In this document: in pieces, positions 25,572 through 34,041 of the stretch
How positions within the stretch are numbered: position 1 is the stretch's first letter
How the letters are laid out: each line of letters opens with the position of its first letter
From: Alistipes sp.
GTDB taxonomy: Bacteria > Bacteroidota > Bacteroidia > Bacteroidales > Rikenellaceae
Length of the DNA stretch: 64,000 bases
Assembly (NCBI GenBank): GCA_017560425.1
Contig: JAFZEX010000027.1
Span: 28,518-92,517, forward strand
Reading direction: 5' to 3'
Notes under the pieces: generated by a model
What the model was told of the DNA's origin: nothing
The model's database searches: none
What the model saw: only the letters and a program-made list of their open reading frames with translations
Made by a program: the position numbers and the translations under genes

Positions 25572-26441
25572 ATGGGATACGTATCGTCAGATATAAAAGC
25601 TGTATCATCTGCAAGTAAGAGTGGTATTTGGTGGCAAGAAGAGGCTTTGCCTGCAAACGATAATTGCGGAGGAAAGTACAAGTCGATTAGCCGTTACAGT
25701 GGAAAGGCTTATGCGAAAGTTTGGTATAACGGAAATAATTTTTATCCTGAATACACTTATACTGACGCATATATGAGAAAGAATGGTATCGGAAAGTATG
25801 CCAATGCCAATGCCAATGCCAGTGCCGGTGGCGCACAGGGTGGAGGTGCTTCTGCAAAACCATTGACCTTTGGTCAGAAGCTTACTCGAGTAGCTGTTGC
25901 CATGGTTGCTGATAGCGCCATGGAGGTGAGTCGTCAGAAGAAGGCAAGTGCACTCACACGCACAAAGCGTGCTCTTCCAAAGCCAAAACCTACACGTGTG
26001 GCAACTGCATCAACTTCGGTAGCAGGAGCCGCTACAACGGGTGTAAAGAAGTCGCTATTGTCTACCACGAAGGTGGCTTCGATTGCTAAGGCTCGTCCAA
26101 CGGCTGCTGCTTCACGTGGCAATGTGCTTGGAATGGTTAAGTCGTCAGGCTCAAAGGCTAAGGGTTCTTCAATTTTCGGCAAGAGCAAGCCCCTATCTAA
26201 GAAGGGTGGCATAGCTGGCGGCGGTATTAAGAAGGCTGGTGGTAGCACACTCGGTGGCGGCGTTAAGAAGTCAGGCGGCATGCTCGGTGGTGGCGCAAAG
26301 AAGTCAGGCGGCATGCTCGGAGGTGGCGCAAAGAAGTCAGGCGGCATGCTCGGTGGCGGCGCAAAGAAGTCAGGTGGCATGCTTGGCGGTGGCGCAAAGA
26401 AATTGGGCGGCGGTATGCTTGGTGGCAAGAAACGTCGATAG
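25572..26441 (+). CDS. Gly/Lys-rich repeat protein of unknown function
   Basis: A 289-residue very basic protein without a signal peptide or TM segment. Residues 1-80 look folded, with aromatic residues (SGIWWQEEALPANDNCGGKY and YNGNNFYPEYTYTDAYMRK). A basic Ala/Ser/Thr/Lys-rich stretch follows (about residues 95-215). The C-terminus holds repeats of the 11-mer KKSGGMLGGGA encoded by 33-nt tandem DNA repeats (26265-26426). It lies 21 nt after the acidic protein gene and 44 nt before the ion-channel gene. Opposite charge to its neighbour suggests binding between them or to nucleic acid; this is inference. I recognise no family. Confidence 0.7.
   Translation: MGYVSSDIKAVSSASKSGIWWQEEALPANDNCGGKYKSISRYSGKAYAKVWYNGNNFYPEYTYTDAYMRKNGIGKYANANANASAGGAQGGGASAKPLTFGQKLTRVAVAMVADSAMEVSRQKKASALTRTKRALPKPKPTRVATASTSVAGAATTGVKKSLLSTTKVASIAKARPTAAASRGNVLGMVKSSGSKAKGSSIFGKSKPLSKKGGIAGGGIKKAGGSTLGGGVKKSGGMLGGGAKKSGGMLGGGAKKSGGMLGGGAKKSGGMLGGGAKKLGGGMLGGKKRR
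26265..26426 (+). repeat. 33-nt coding tandem repeat (KKSGGMLGGGA)
   Basis: Four full 33-nt units (26265-26396) and a diverged fifth with a 3-nt shorter end encode an 11-residue Gly/Lys repeat. Most differences between units are at third codon positions, so the peptide is kept while the DNA drifts, which suggests selection on the protein. Confidence 0.9.
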
Positions 26442-26485
26442 TTTGCTGAGCGCTAATTTAAACAAGTAAAAATAACTTAAATAGA

Positions 26486-27313
26486 ATGAAAACTTTAGCA
26501 AAAAAACTTACCGAGGCAAGATGGTTTGAGTGGTTAATCACAGCAATCATCATCATCAACTCTGTTTTGATTGGTGTTGAGACATATACCGACAATGCAA
26601 CCATTGCCCTTATTCAGAAGATTATTCTCGGAATCTTCACATTCGAAATCGTTGCACGCTTCATTGCAAGCGACTCAATAAAGGAGTTCTTCAAGGGTGG
26701 CTGGAACATCTTCGACTTGGTGCTTGTGCTTATCGGCTACATTCCTGCATCAATGGTTGCAAACGCTTCAATGCTCATGGCATTCCGAGTAATCCGAGTA
26801 TTTAGAGTATTGCGATTGTTGCGTGCTGCAAAGGAGATAAAGGTGATGATCTCAGTTTTAGTTCGCTCAATGAGCGCACTCTTCTACAACATTGTGCTAT
26901 TCTTTATCTTCGTATACTTGTTTGCTCTTGTTGGTGTGGCTATGTTTAAGTTGCCAGACCCAACAACTCTCCCTGAGCCTCAGCAGGCTAAGTATGAGTT
27001 GCTAATGCAGGAGGCTCCACATGCCCCTGTGTGCTCGCCAGATCCTTATGGCTCGGTGCACGAGGCTATGTTTACCCTCTTCCGTGCTCTTACGGGTGAG
27101 GATTGGACCGATCTGCGTTACAACCTTGTGAAGGCTTCTGAGTACGATATCGTGGACGTTAGTCCTACGGCAGTCACCACATTCCATGTGTTGTGGTTTG
27201 TGCTCTCAGCATTCCTTCTATTGAACCTCGTTGTGGGTGCTATTGTCAATAACTATCAGTTGGCTATGGACGAAGCTGCGGCAAAGAAGGACGAGGAGGA
27301 GAAAAAAGAGTAA
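26486..27313 (+). CDS. Voltage-gated-type ion channel (six-TM, single domain)
   Basis: A 275-residue inner-membrane channel subunit of the Ion_trans type, expected to form tetramers. S1-S3 span about residues 13-95. S4 carries five Arg exactly three residues apart (R101, R104, R107, R110, R113). S5 is at 133-152, the pore loop holds LTGEDWTD (residues 202-209), and S6 is at 232-256. The C-terminus is charged (MDEAAAKKDEEEKKE). Known bacterial sodium channels usually carry TLESW; TGEDW is instead like repeat II of animal calcium channels. It ends the operon with the acidic and Gly/Lys-rich genes and is followed by a strong terminator. Ion selectivity is not known. Confidence 0.9.
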   Translation: MKTLAKKLTEARWFEWLITAIIIINSVLIGVETYTDNATIALIQKIILGIFTFEIVARFIASDSIKEFFKGGWNIFDLVLVLIGYIPASMVANASMLMAFRVIRVFRVLRLLRAAKEIKVMISVLVRSMSALFYNIVLFFIFVYLFALVGVAMFKLPDPTTLPEPQQAKYELLMQEAPHAPVCSPDPYGSVHEAMFTLFRALTGEDWTDLRYNLVKASEYDIVDVSPTAVTTFHVLWFVLSAFLLLNLVVGAIVNNYQLAMDEAAAKKDEEEKKE

Positions 27314-27334
27314 GAACTACTCAATCCTTTCGAT

Positions 27335-27374
27335 AAAGGCAAAGCAACGAAATTAGTTGCTTTGCCTTTTTTTT
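27335..27374 (+). terminator. Terminator of the ion-channel operon
   Basis: The arms AAGGCAAAGCAAC and GTTGCTTTGCCTT are a perfect 13-bp stem followed by a run of eight T, 22 nt after the channel stop codon. Confidence 0.9.
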
Positions 27375-27392
27375 ATTGCTCTCTTGTTACTA

Positions 27393-27425
27393 AAAAAATA
27401 AGGTTGCCCGCTATGGACAACCTTA
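27393..27425 (-). terminator. Terminator of rpsU
   Basis: On the minus strand AAGGTTG and CAACCTT pair and are followed by a T-rich run. It lies 39 nt after the rpsU stop codon. Confidence 0.7.
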
Positions 27426-27463
27426 TCGTTTGATGTGAGGTGTTTCGACCTCGTATCGTTGAA

Positions 27464-27655
27464 TTACTCCTCCTGACGGTAAGTATGCTCAACATAGATA
27501 GCGTGCTGCATAGCCTCACGCTTTGCAATTGATGGCTTTGTGAAGTACTGACGGCGACGAAGCTCCTTCAATACACCAGTACGCTCATACTTACGCTTAA
27601 ACTTCTTGAGGGCGCGCTCGATGTTCTCTCCCTCCTTAACAGGCATGATAATCAT
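27464..27655 (-). CDS. rpsU: Small ribosomal subunit protein bS21
   Basis: A 63-residue basic ribosomal protein. MIIMPVKEGENIERALKKFK and the following Arg/Lys-rich stretch (RRRQYFTKPSIAKRE) are the S21 signature, and the N-terminus matches the Bacteroidota form, so I use the first Met. It binds the 30S platform near the 3' end of 16S rRNA. It is a single gene, with a short hairpin in the leader at 27701-27720 (GGCAC/GTGCC) whose role is unknown. Confidence 0.95.
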   Translation of the reverse strand: MIIMPVKEGENIERALKKFKRKYERTGVLKELRRRQYFTKPSIAKREAMQHAIYVEHTYRQEE

Positions 27656-27779
27656 AATCTTTCTCTATTTTTTAATTTTAATACTTTGTTCTTGTGTTGT
27701 GGCACCTTTTTCGGCGTGCCTAACCTTGCTTTGTTTGCCTCGACGCAACCTTGTTGCTCAGGGGCTTGGGCGATGCTAT

Positions 27780-28871
27780 CTACTCGGGGTTTGTACCAAA
27801 CTGAAGATAGGGCGCAATGCGTGCTGCCTCATCTGCTGAAAATATGTCATCCTCAATCATCTCTTCTATGGTACTCCAACCTCCTTTCAATAGTCGTTTG
27901 TTAATTATACGTTTGAGCATTCGACTCGACAAATATGGGTGAGTCTCAAGCTCATTTTGAGCCGCAAAGTTAATATTTATTTTTTTAATTTTACTATTAT
28001 CGCAACAAATTTGTGGTAAAATTCGCTGAAAATTATCGGTTGTTACCACCTGAAGCTCCGAAATTTGCTCTACGGAGTAGTATCCGCCCAATAATTCACG
28101 GTAGCGCACTATCTGCTTGGCACTTGTTTGACCTATGCCACTGATGCGTATGAGGGTCGCAACATCGGCACTATTTATCTCAACGGGGAACTCCACCTCG
28201 CTCTGCTTAACAGCCTTTGCGGGTTGCTCCTTAAAGAGTAGGTAGGGGCGTAGTCGCTCAGCCATGATGCTATCCACGGCGTAGCACTCCGCAAACTTTT
28301 CGAACGTGGGGTAGCCGCCGATAATCTCACGATAGCGAACAACAAGCTCTGCCTGCTTAGGCGTGAAGCCAAGCTGTTTGAGATATGCTGCCGAGGCGGT
28401 GTCGATGTAGAATTTCTCGAGCTCGATTGTCGCCTCACGACGCTTATTTTCTTTGCGTGGGGCGTAGCTCGATGAGGCTTTAGGTGCGTTACGCTTTATT
28501 CTAAACTCCTCTCCAATAGTGATATACGGCTCGAGAAGGAAGAACAATGAGTCGGTCATGCCGTACGATAGCGCCACATCCTCCTTTATGCGGAAGACCT
28601 TGCCCGACTCTCGCCACTTGATAAGGTTTACCGCTATCGAGCGTGGCACGCCCGACGCAATCATCGTGCGGTAGTCGGCAGTATTGGGGTCGAAGGGCTT
28701 GTACTCCACCTCGACACTGTCGCTATTTATATTATATGTGTCGCTAATGTCGTGCTCACGAAGCTCAAAGCTATGGTTTAGCTTTGGTCGAGCCACGACG
28801 AAGAGGGCTATTGCGATGATTATGGCAGGGATAAGATATATCAGCCTGCTTGCACGATTATCCTGAGCCAT
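27780..28871 (-). CDS. Helix-hairpin-helix protein (ComEA-like, membrane-anchored)
   Basis: A 363-residue protein with one N-terminal TM segment (LIYLIPAIIIAIALFVVA) and several helix-hairpin-helix modules. Visible modules start at FDPNTADYRTMIASGVPRSI, FYIDTASAAYLKQLGFTPKQ, VEINSADVATLIRISGIGQT and INFAAQNELETHPYLSSRM, each with a Gly-containing hairpin and a following YRELLGGY or WRESGK type helix. ComEA-type proteins bind incoming DNA, but multi-HhH proteins of this kind are widespread in Bacteroidota and have no settled role. The gene follows ubiD by 6 nt and is probably co-transcribed. Confidence 0.85.
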   Translation of the reverse strand: MAQDNRASRLIYLIPAIIIAIALFVVARPKLNHSFELREHDISDTYNINSDSVEVEYKPFDPNTADYRTMIASGVPRSIAVNLIKWRESGKVFRIKEDVALSYGMTDSLFFLLEPYITIGEEFRIKRNAPKASSSYAPRKENKRREATIELEKFYIDTASAAYLKQLGFTPKQAELVVRYREIIGGYPTFEKFAECYAVDSIMAERLRPYLLFKEQPAKAVKQSEVEFPVEINSADVATLIRISGIGQTSAKQIVRYRELLGGYYSVEQISELQVVTTDNFQRILPQICCDNSKIKKININFAAQNELETHPYLSSRMLKRIINKRLLKGGWSTIEEMIEDDIFSADEAARIAPYLQFGTNPE

Positions 28872-28877
28872 AATGTT

Positions 28878-30722
28878 TTACCATTCAGCACTATCCGACA
28901 ACCATAGCTTGCGGTAGCGGCGTGATGGCGACTCAATCTTCTCGCCAAGGCCGTACTCTGCCCAGCGCTCGTTTACAAGACGTATGGTCTCGGTTGATGA
29001 TGTCACGGCATTGGGGAAGCGGTCGGGGTTGTTGCCATAGCCTGGTCGCTTCGAGCGGGCATCGATGATGAGCGTCGAGCCGTAAACCTCTATATCTCGC
29101 TTAGGGTCGGTGTTGGCGGCAGCAATCCATAGTAGGTCGCCGATGGTCATATGTCCCGCTGCGCCATGGTCGAACAACACCACGAAGCGTGCCTCGATAT
29201 GGTTTGTGTCGAGATACTCCTTAACATCTATCTTCTCTCGCCACTCTCTCTCGGCATAGAGGATTACTAAGCCTAACTCCTTGAATAGCTCGGTGTTGAA
29301 TAGCTCCACGCCACCACATGGCGTGGCTGTGCATGGCTCCTTAAGCTCACGGGGTGTTGCCTCGGGGTCGATGTCCGTAAGGTCGATGGCGAGTTTTGCG
29401 CCGTAGCCACGCTCGGGGGCGCTATGATCCAGCACATCAAGGATGCCCTCCGAGTGTATCATGTGGCGCTCAGGGTCGAAGTGGCGAAGGAGCCTGAACA
29501 TCTCCTCACGTGAGCGTATGTCTGTATCTTCGGGGGTGATGACAAGATACTTGTTGAACATCATCTGTCCTGCGCCCCAAAGTCCCTGTGCCACCTTTTG
29601 TGGCTGTCCCAAGTAGCGCTTGGCGATGCTCACTATGGCGAGGTTGTGCGCCGTGCCCTCCATAGGCATGTATAGGTCACGCACCTCGGGTTGTACGGCG
29701 AGGCGTATTGGGGCAAGAAATATGCGCTCGGTGGCCTTGGCTATATATGCGTCCTCCATTGGTGGCACGCCCACGATGGTAGCGGGGTATACCGCATCAC
29801 GGCGTGATGTTATTGCCACAACATGGAACTTAGGGTATAGGTCGCTAAGCGAGTAGAATCCCGTGTGGTCGCCAAAGGGTCCCTCCACGGTAAGCTCCTC
29901 AGCAGGGTCTACATATCCCTCCAACACAAAGTCGCAGTCGGCAGGCACATATATGTCGTTTGTGAGGCACTTAACCAGCTTCACGGGCTTTTGGCGTAGC
30001 ATGCCCGCAAGCAACATCTCGTCCATGTTGTCGGGCATAGGCGCTGTTGCCGAGTAGATATATGCTGGGTCGCCACCTATGGCAACGCTAACGGGCATGC
30101 GCTTGCCCAGACGCTTGTAGCCGTCGTAGTGGCGAGCACCCGTCTTGTGGCGGTGCCAATGCATGCCTGTTGTCTTGCTGTCGAATATCTGCATGCGGTA
30201 CATTCCCATGTTGGGAATGCCCGTCTCGGGATCGAGCGTGCAGACCATGGGTAGGGTGATGAACGGGCCACCATCGTAGGGCCACGACGTGAGAATAGGT
30301 AGCTTCCTGAGGTCCACCTCGTCGCCCTGCCACACTACCTCCTGGCACTCGCCACGTGATGATGACTTGCGTGGAAACCACTTAGCCACATCTTGCAGTA
30401 GTGGCAACATGCGGAGCTTGTCCATCAGCGTGTTCTTGGGCGACATAGCCTCCTTTAGCAGCTTGTCGATACGTCGTGATATGTCGTCGAGGCTATCCAC
30501 GCCCAGCGCCATTGCCATGCGCCTATCCGAGCCCATCATGTTCATGAGCACGGGGTAGCTGCTGCCCTTGACCCTCTCAAAGAGTAGTGCCTTGCCGCCA
30601 CCCTCCATCTTCGACACACGATCCGTAATCTCGGTAATCTCGAAGTGGGTATCGACCTCGGTGCTGATGCGTTGTAGCTCGCCCGCAGCCTCCAGCTTAT
30701 CTATGTACTCTCTGAGCGTCAT
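28878..30722 (-). CDS. UbiD-family decarboxylase (menaquinone biosynthesis type)
   Basis: A 614-residue prenylated-FMN-dependent decarboxylase. Family marks include GGGKALLFERVKGSSYPVLM, SRGECQEVVWQGDEVDLRKL, PVSVAIGGDPAYIYSATAPM, EGPFGDHTGFYSL and FVVLFDHGAAGHMTIGDLLW. The roughly 600-residue length and Bacteroidota setting fit the enzymes annotated as menaquinone biosynthesis decarboxylase; the substrate is inferred, not shown. No ubiX-like flavin prenyltransferase is in this window. The HhH gene follows after 6 nt. Upstream, 201 nt separate it from lon, where I see no clear promoter. Confidence 0.9.
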   Translation of the reverse strand: MTLREYIDKLEAAGELQRISTEVDTHFEITEITDRVSKMEGGGKALLFERVKGSSYPVLMNMMGSDRRMAMALGVDSLDDISRRIDKLLKEAMSPKNTLMDKLRMLPLLQDVAKWFPRKSSSRGECQEVVWQGDEVDLRKLPILTSWPYDGGPFITLPMVCTLDPETGIPNMGMYRMQIFDSKTTGMHWHRHKTGARHYDGYKRLGKRMPVSVAIGGDPAYIYSATAPMPDNMDEMLLAGMLRQKPVKLVKCLTNDIYVPADCDFVLEGYVDPAEELTVEGPFGDHTGFYSLSDLYPKFHVVAITSRRDAVYPATIVGVPPMEDAYIAKATERIFLAPIRLAVQPEVRDLYMPMEGTAHNLAIVSIAKRYLGQPQKVAQGLWGAGQMMFNKYLVITPEDTDIRSREEMFRLLRHFDPERHMIHSEGILDVLDHSAPERGYGAKLAIDLTDIDPEATPRELKEPCTATPCGGVELFNTELFKELGLVILYAEREWREKIDVKEYLDTNHIEARFVVLFDHGAAGHMTIGDLLWIAAANTDPKRDIEVYGSTLIIDARSKRPGYGNNPDRFPNAVTSSTETIRLVNERWAEYGLGEKIESPSRRYRKLWLSDSAEW

Positions 30723-30923
30723 AACAGTGGAATGTTCTATAAATTAGTAAATATGTTAATCGCCGTCGGGAGATTCTATTTCGGTCGCTTTTGAATCTAT
30801 TTTGATGCCTTTCTCATCTTTCCTTAGTTACAATGCCCGCATTGCGCCGTCGAATGGGCTGAGAAATCTGCTCAAAATACTCTTCAAAATCAACTCGACC
30901 TAATTTATAGAACCCTCCTCTAC

Positions 30924-33344
30924 TTATTTAAGTGCGATTGATAGCACCTCGTCGTTGGTGTTTACGTAGTGGAACGTTAGACCATCGATGTAGTCAGTCT
31001 TTATCTCCTCGATATCCTTGCGGTTCTCCTCCGAGAGGATTAGCTCCGAGATGCCCGCACGCTTTGCTGCAAGAATCTTCTCCTTGATGCCACCTACGGC
31101 AGTCACACGACCACGGAGTGTTGTCTCGCCAGTCATCGCTATGCGCTCCTTGACCTCACGACCCGTATATGTCGAGGCGATAGATGTCACCATCGTGATA
31201 CCTGCCGATGGGCCGTCCTTAGGTATTGCGCCATCGGGCACGTGGATGTTGAGGTCGTTCTCCTCGAAGAGCTTAGCGTCGATGCCGAGCTCCTTGTGGT
31301 GTGCCATAACCCACTCGTAGGCGATGGTTGCCGACTCCTTCATCACGTCGCCAAGGTTACCCGTAAGGTTGAGCTTGCCCTTACCTGGGGTGAGGATCGA
31401 CTCGATGTAGAGGATGTCGCCACCCACCTCGGTCCATGCAAGGCCTGTCACCACGCCACGCATGCCAGCGATGTCGTAGCGGTCGTTCTTGAACTTAGGC
31501 TTGCCCAAGATCGCCTCGATGTCCGATGCCTCGAGCGTTGTCTTGTACTCCTCCTCGAAGGCGATAGCCTTAGCACGGTTACGGCTAATCTTGGCAATGT
31601 TCTTGTCGAGGCTACGAACACCCGACTCACGAGTGTAGTCCTCTATTATGCGCACGATAGCCTCACGGCTTAGCGACAGCTTGTCCTCATCTACGCCATG
31701 TGCCTCACGCTGCTTGCGCACAAGGTGCTTCTCGGCGATATGTACCTTATCCTCAAGGATATATCCTGGGATGTTGATCATCTCCATACGATCACGCAAT
31801 GCTGACGAAATGTTCGAGATGTTGTTTGCCGTAGCAATGAACAACACCTTCGAGAGGTCGTACTCCGTGTCGAGGTAGTTATCGTGGAATGTTGTATTCT
31901 GCTCAGGGTCGAGAACCTCCAAAAGGGCGCTCGATGGGTCGCCATGGTTCGACTTCGACACCTTGTCAATCTCGTCGAGGATAATAACAGGGTTCGAAGC
32001 GCCACAACGCTTGATGGTCTCGATAATGCGACCAGGCATAGCGCCGATATATGTGCGGCGATGACCACGAATCTCCGACTCGTCGTGCAAGCCACCGAGT
32101 GCAATGCGACCAAACTTTCTGCCCAAAGCCTCTGCTACCGACTTACCCAACGACGTTTTACCAACTCCCGGAGGGCCATACAAGCAGAGGATAGGTGACT
32201 TAAGGTCGCCCTTGAGCTTGATTACTGCGAGGTGCTCCAACAGACGCTCCTTCACCTCCTCCAAGCCGAAGTGGTCCTTGTCGAGTTGCTCACGCACAGC
32301 ATTAAGGTCGAGTCTATCCTCGGTCATCTCCTCCCATGGAAGGTCGAGCATGAGCTGCAAATAGTTCATCTGCACCGAGTACTCGGCGATAGATGGGTTG
32401 AGGCGCTCGAGGCGTGCAAGCTCCTTGTCGAAGAGCTCGGCAGTCTCCTTTTTCCACTTCTTGTTCTTTGCTGCCTCACGCAACTTCTCGATGTCGGCAT
32501 CCATCGTGTCGCCCAGCTCCTCCTGGATTACACGTGCCTGCTGCTGAAGGAAGTAGTCGCGCTGCTGCTTGTCTATCTCCTGCTTAACCTTGTTTTGCAG
32601 GTCGTTCTTTAGCTCGGCGAGCTGCTGCTCACGCACCAATATCTCCAACAGACGGCGTGAACGTGCCATGAGGCCTGGAGCCTCCAAGAGGTTCTGACGG
32701 TCGTCGTCTGTGAACTCCATGTTCGAACATATGAAGTTCACAATCGCACGGTTCGAGTCGAGGTTCTTGATGGCGAATGCCGCCTCCTTAGGCATCGATG
32801 GCGATATGTTGATTATGCTTAGCGCCACCTCACGAATAGAGTCTACCAAAGCCTTAAACTCGATGCTCTTAGGGTCGGGGGTGCTATCCTGAATAGGCGA
32901 TACCGTAGCACGGAAGTATGGTTGTGTCTGCAAATACTCCCTAACCTCGATCTTCTCGAGACCTGCCAAGATCACCGTTAGGTTGCCATTAGGCATCTCG
33001 AGGATTTTGAGGATGCGTGCCGCAGTACCAATCTTGTACATGTCGTCGGGCTGGGGATCCTCAATCTCGCTATCCACCTGAAGCACAGCGCCAAGCAGGC
33101 TGTCGCCAGCCTCCACGGCACGCACCAAAGCTATCGACTTGGCACGACCTACCGTGATGGGTGTCACCGAGCCGGGGAATATCACCGAGCTGCGCAACGT
33201 GAGAATTGGAAGTGTCTCAGGAATAGCCACCTCCTCAATCGTGTCCTCGCCACCCGAAATGATGGGTATCACCTGGTGCTTGCCATCGAAGAGCTCAGGC
33301 ACCAAACCCATATCGTCAATCTCTATATCTTTTTTCTTGCTCAT
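30924..33344 (-). CDS. lon: ATP-dependent protease Lon
   Basis: An 806-residue cytoplasmic AAA+ protease. An N-terminal substrate-binding domain ([20 protein letters not shown]) is followed by coiled coils ([20 protein letters not shown]). The AAA+ module has Walker [14 protein letters not shown] and Walker [10 protein letters not shown]. The C-terminal peptidase domain has the catalytic Ser in [11 protein letters not shown] and Lys in [19 protein letters not shown]. All catalytic parts are intact. A TATTTTTG -7 box lies 24-31 nt upstream of the start. Confidence 0.97.
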   Translation of the reverse strand: MSKKKDIEIDDMGLVPELFDGKHQVIPIISGGEDTIEEVAIPETLPILTLRSSVIFPGSVTPITVGRAKSIALVRAVEAGDSLLGAVLQVDSEIEDPQPDDMYKIGTAARILKILEMPNGNLTVILAGLEKIEVREYLQTQPYFRATVSPIQDSTPDPKSIEFKALVDSIREVALSIINISPSMPKEAAFAIKNLDSNRAIVNFICSNMEFTDDDRQNLLEAPGLMARSRRLLEILVREQQLAELKNDLQNKVKQEIDKQQRDYFLQQQARVIQEELGDTMDADIEKLREAAKNKKWKKETAELFDKELARLERLNPSIAEYSVQMNYLQLMLDLPWEEMTEDRLDLNAVREQLDKDHFGLEEVKERLLEHLAVIKLKGDLKSPILCLYGPPGVGKTSLGKSVAEALGRKFGRIALGGLHDESEIRGHRRTYIGAMPGRIIETIKRCGASNPVIILDEIDKVSKSNHGDPSSALLEVLDPEQNTTFHDNYLDTEYDLSKVLFIATANNISNISSALRDRMEMINIPGYILEDKVHIAEKHLVRKQREAHGVDEDKLSLSREAIVRIIEDYTRESGVRSLDKNIAKISRNRAKAIAFEEEYKTTLEASDIEAILGKPKFKNDRYDIAGMRGVVTGLAWTEVGGDILYIESILTPGKGKLNLTGNLGDVMKESATIAYEWVMAHHKELGIDAKLFEENDLNIHVPDGAIPKDGPSAGITMVTSIASTYTGREVKERIAMTGETTLRGRVTAVGGIKEKILAAKRAGISELILSEENRKDIEEIKTDYIDGLTFHYVNTNDEVLSIALK

Positions 33345-33367
33345 AGTCTATATAATTTTCAATGTCG

Positions 33368-33375
33368 CAAAAATA
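33368..33375 (-). promoter_or_regulatory. -7 box of lon
   Basis: On the minus strand this reads TATTTTTG, 24 nt before the lon start codon. No -33 TTTG is visible at the usual spacing. Confidence 0.4.
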
Positions 33376-33513
33376 ACGCTTATTTCTTAGAAATAATTGT
33401 GCCTCTAAGCTGCATTTATAACAATTTATCCACAAATTTGTTGTGATAAGCCATCATCTACTGCCGCTAACGAATTATCATGTCAATGGGCAGTACGCTT
33501 TGAAATTTGTTGG

Positions 33514-33873
33514 TAGGGGTGATGGGTAGCGCTTCGCTTGATGGGTAGCGCTTCGCTTGATGGGGGTGATGGGTAACGCTTCGCTTGATGGGAAGAATGG
33601 GTAACGCTTCGCTTGATGGGGGTGATGGGTAACGCTTCGCTTGATGGGTAGCGCTTCGCTTGATGGGGGTGATGGGTGACGCTTCGCTTGATGGGGAAGA
33701 TGGGTAACGCTTCGCTTGATGGGGGTGATGGGTGACGCTTCGCTTGATGGGGGTGATGGGTAGCGCTTCGCTTGATGGGAAGAATGGGTAGCGCTTCGCT
33801 TGATGGGTAATGCTTCGCTTGATGGGGAAGATGGGTAACGCTTCGCTTGATGGGTAGCGCTTCGCTCGATGAG
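33514..33873 (+). repeat. Minisatellite: 19-mer and 9-mer tandem array
   Basis: Fourteen copies of a GGGTARCGCTTCGCTTGAT unit (19 nt), many separated by 9-nt units such as GGGGGTGAT, GGGAAGAAT or GGGGAAGAT. The array is G-rich on the plus strand. It sits between lon and manC. Long ORFs on the minus strand here are only translations of the repeat. Copies of the same unit recur at 63751-63785. Confidence 0.9.
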
Positions 33874-33879
33874 TAATTT

Positions 33880-33977
33880 CCCATCTATCCCATCTATCCC
33901 ATCTATCCCATTTATCCCATTTATCCCATTCGTCCCATTTATCCCATTCGTCCCATTCGTCCCATTTGCCCCATTTT
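33880..33977 (+). repeat. 9-nt tandem array (CCCATCTAT type)
   Basis: Eleven consecutive units of 9 nt, from CCCATCTAT through CCCATTTAT and CCCATTCGT to CCCATTTT. It is C-rich on the plus strand and starts 7 nt after the G-rich minisatellite ends, so the G-rich strand switches here. The same 9-mer recurs near 63795-63820. Confidence 0.9.
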
Positions 33978-33982
33978 CACAA

Positions 33983-34014
33983 ACAAAAAAGACGGCCAAG
34001 GGTGTCCTGCCGTC
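33983..34014 (-). terminator. Terminator of manC
   Basis: On the minus strand GACGGC and GCCGTC pair around a 12-nt loop and are followed by a run of six T. It begins 28 nt after the manC stop codon. Confidence 0.75.
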
Positions 34015-34041
34015 GTTTTGTTTCTTTGTTCTCTTAAGGCG

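Noticed and set aside
25934-26428. Minus-strand Pro-rich ORF of 164 residues
   Set aside because: It is the antisense of the Gly/Lys-rich repeat gene; proline-rich sequence arises from the opposite strand of the Gly codons.
30723-30923. Small gene between ubiD and lon
   Set aside because: No open frame of useful length with a start codon or conserved-looking sequence was found; I see only a plain intergenic region.
33514-33873. Possible CRISPR array
   Set aside because: Units are contiguous or separated by repeated 9-mers, not by unique spacers of constant length, and there are no cas genes.
33478-33999. Minus-strand ORFs of 173 and 133 residues in the minisatellite
   Set aside because: They are translations of the 19-mer/9-mer repeats in two frames, with no start context, signal or domain; repeat lengths divisible by three or combining without stops explain the open frames.
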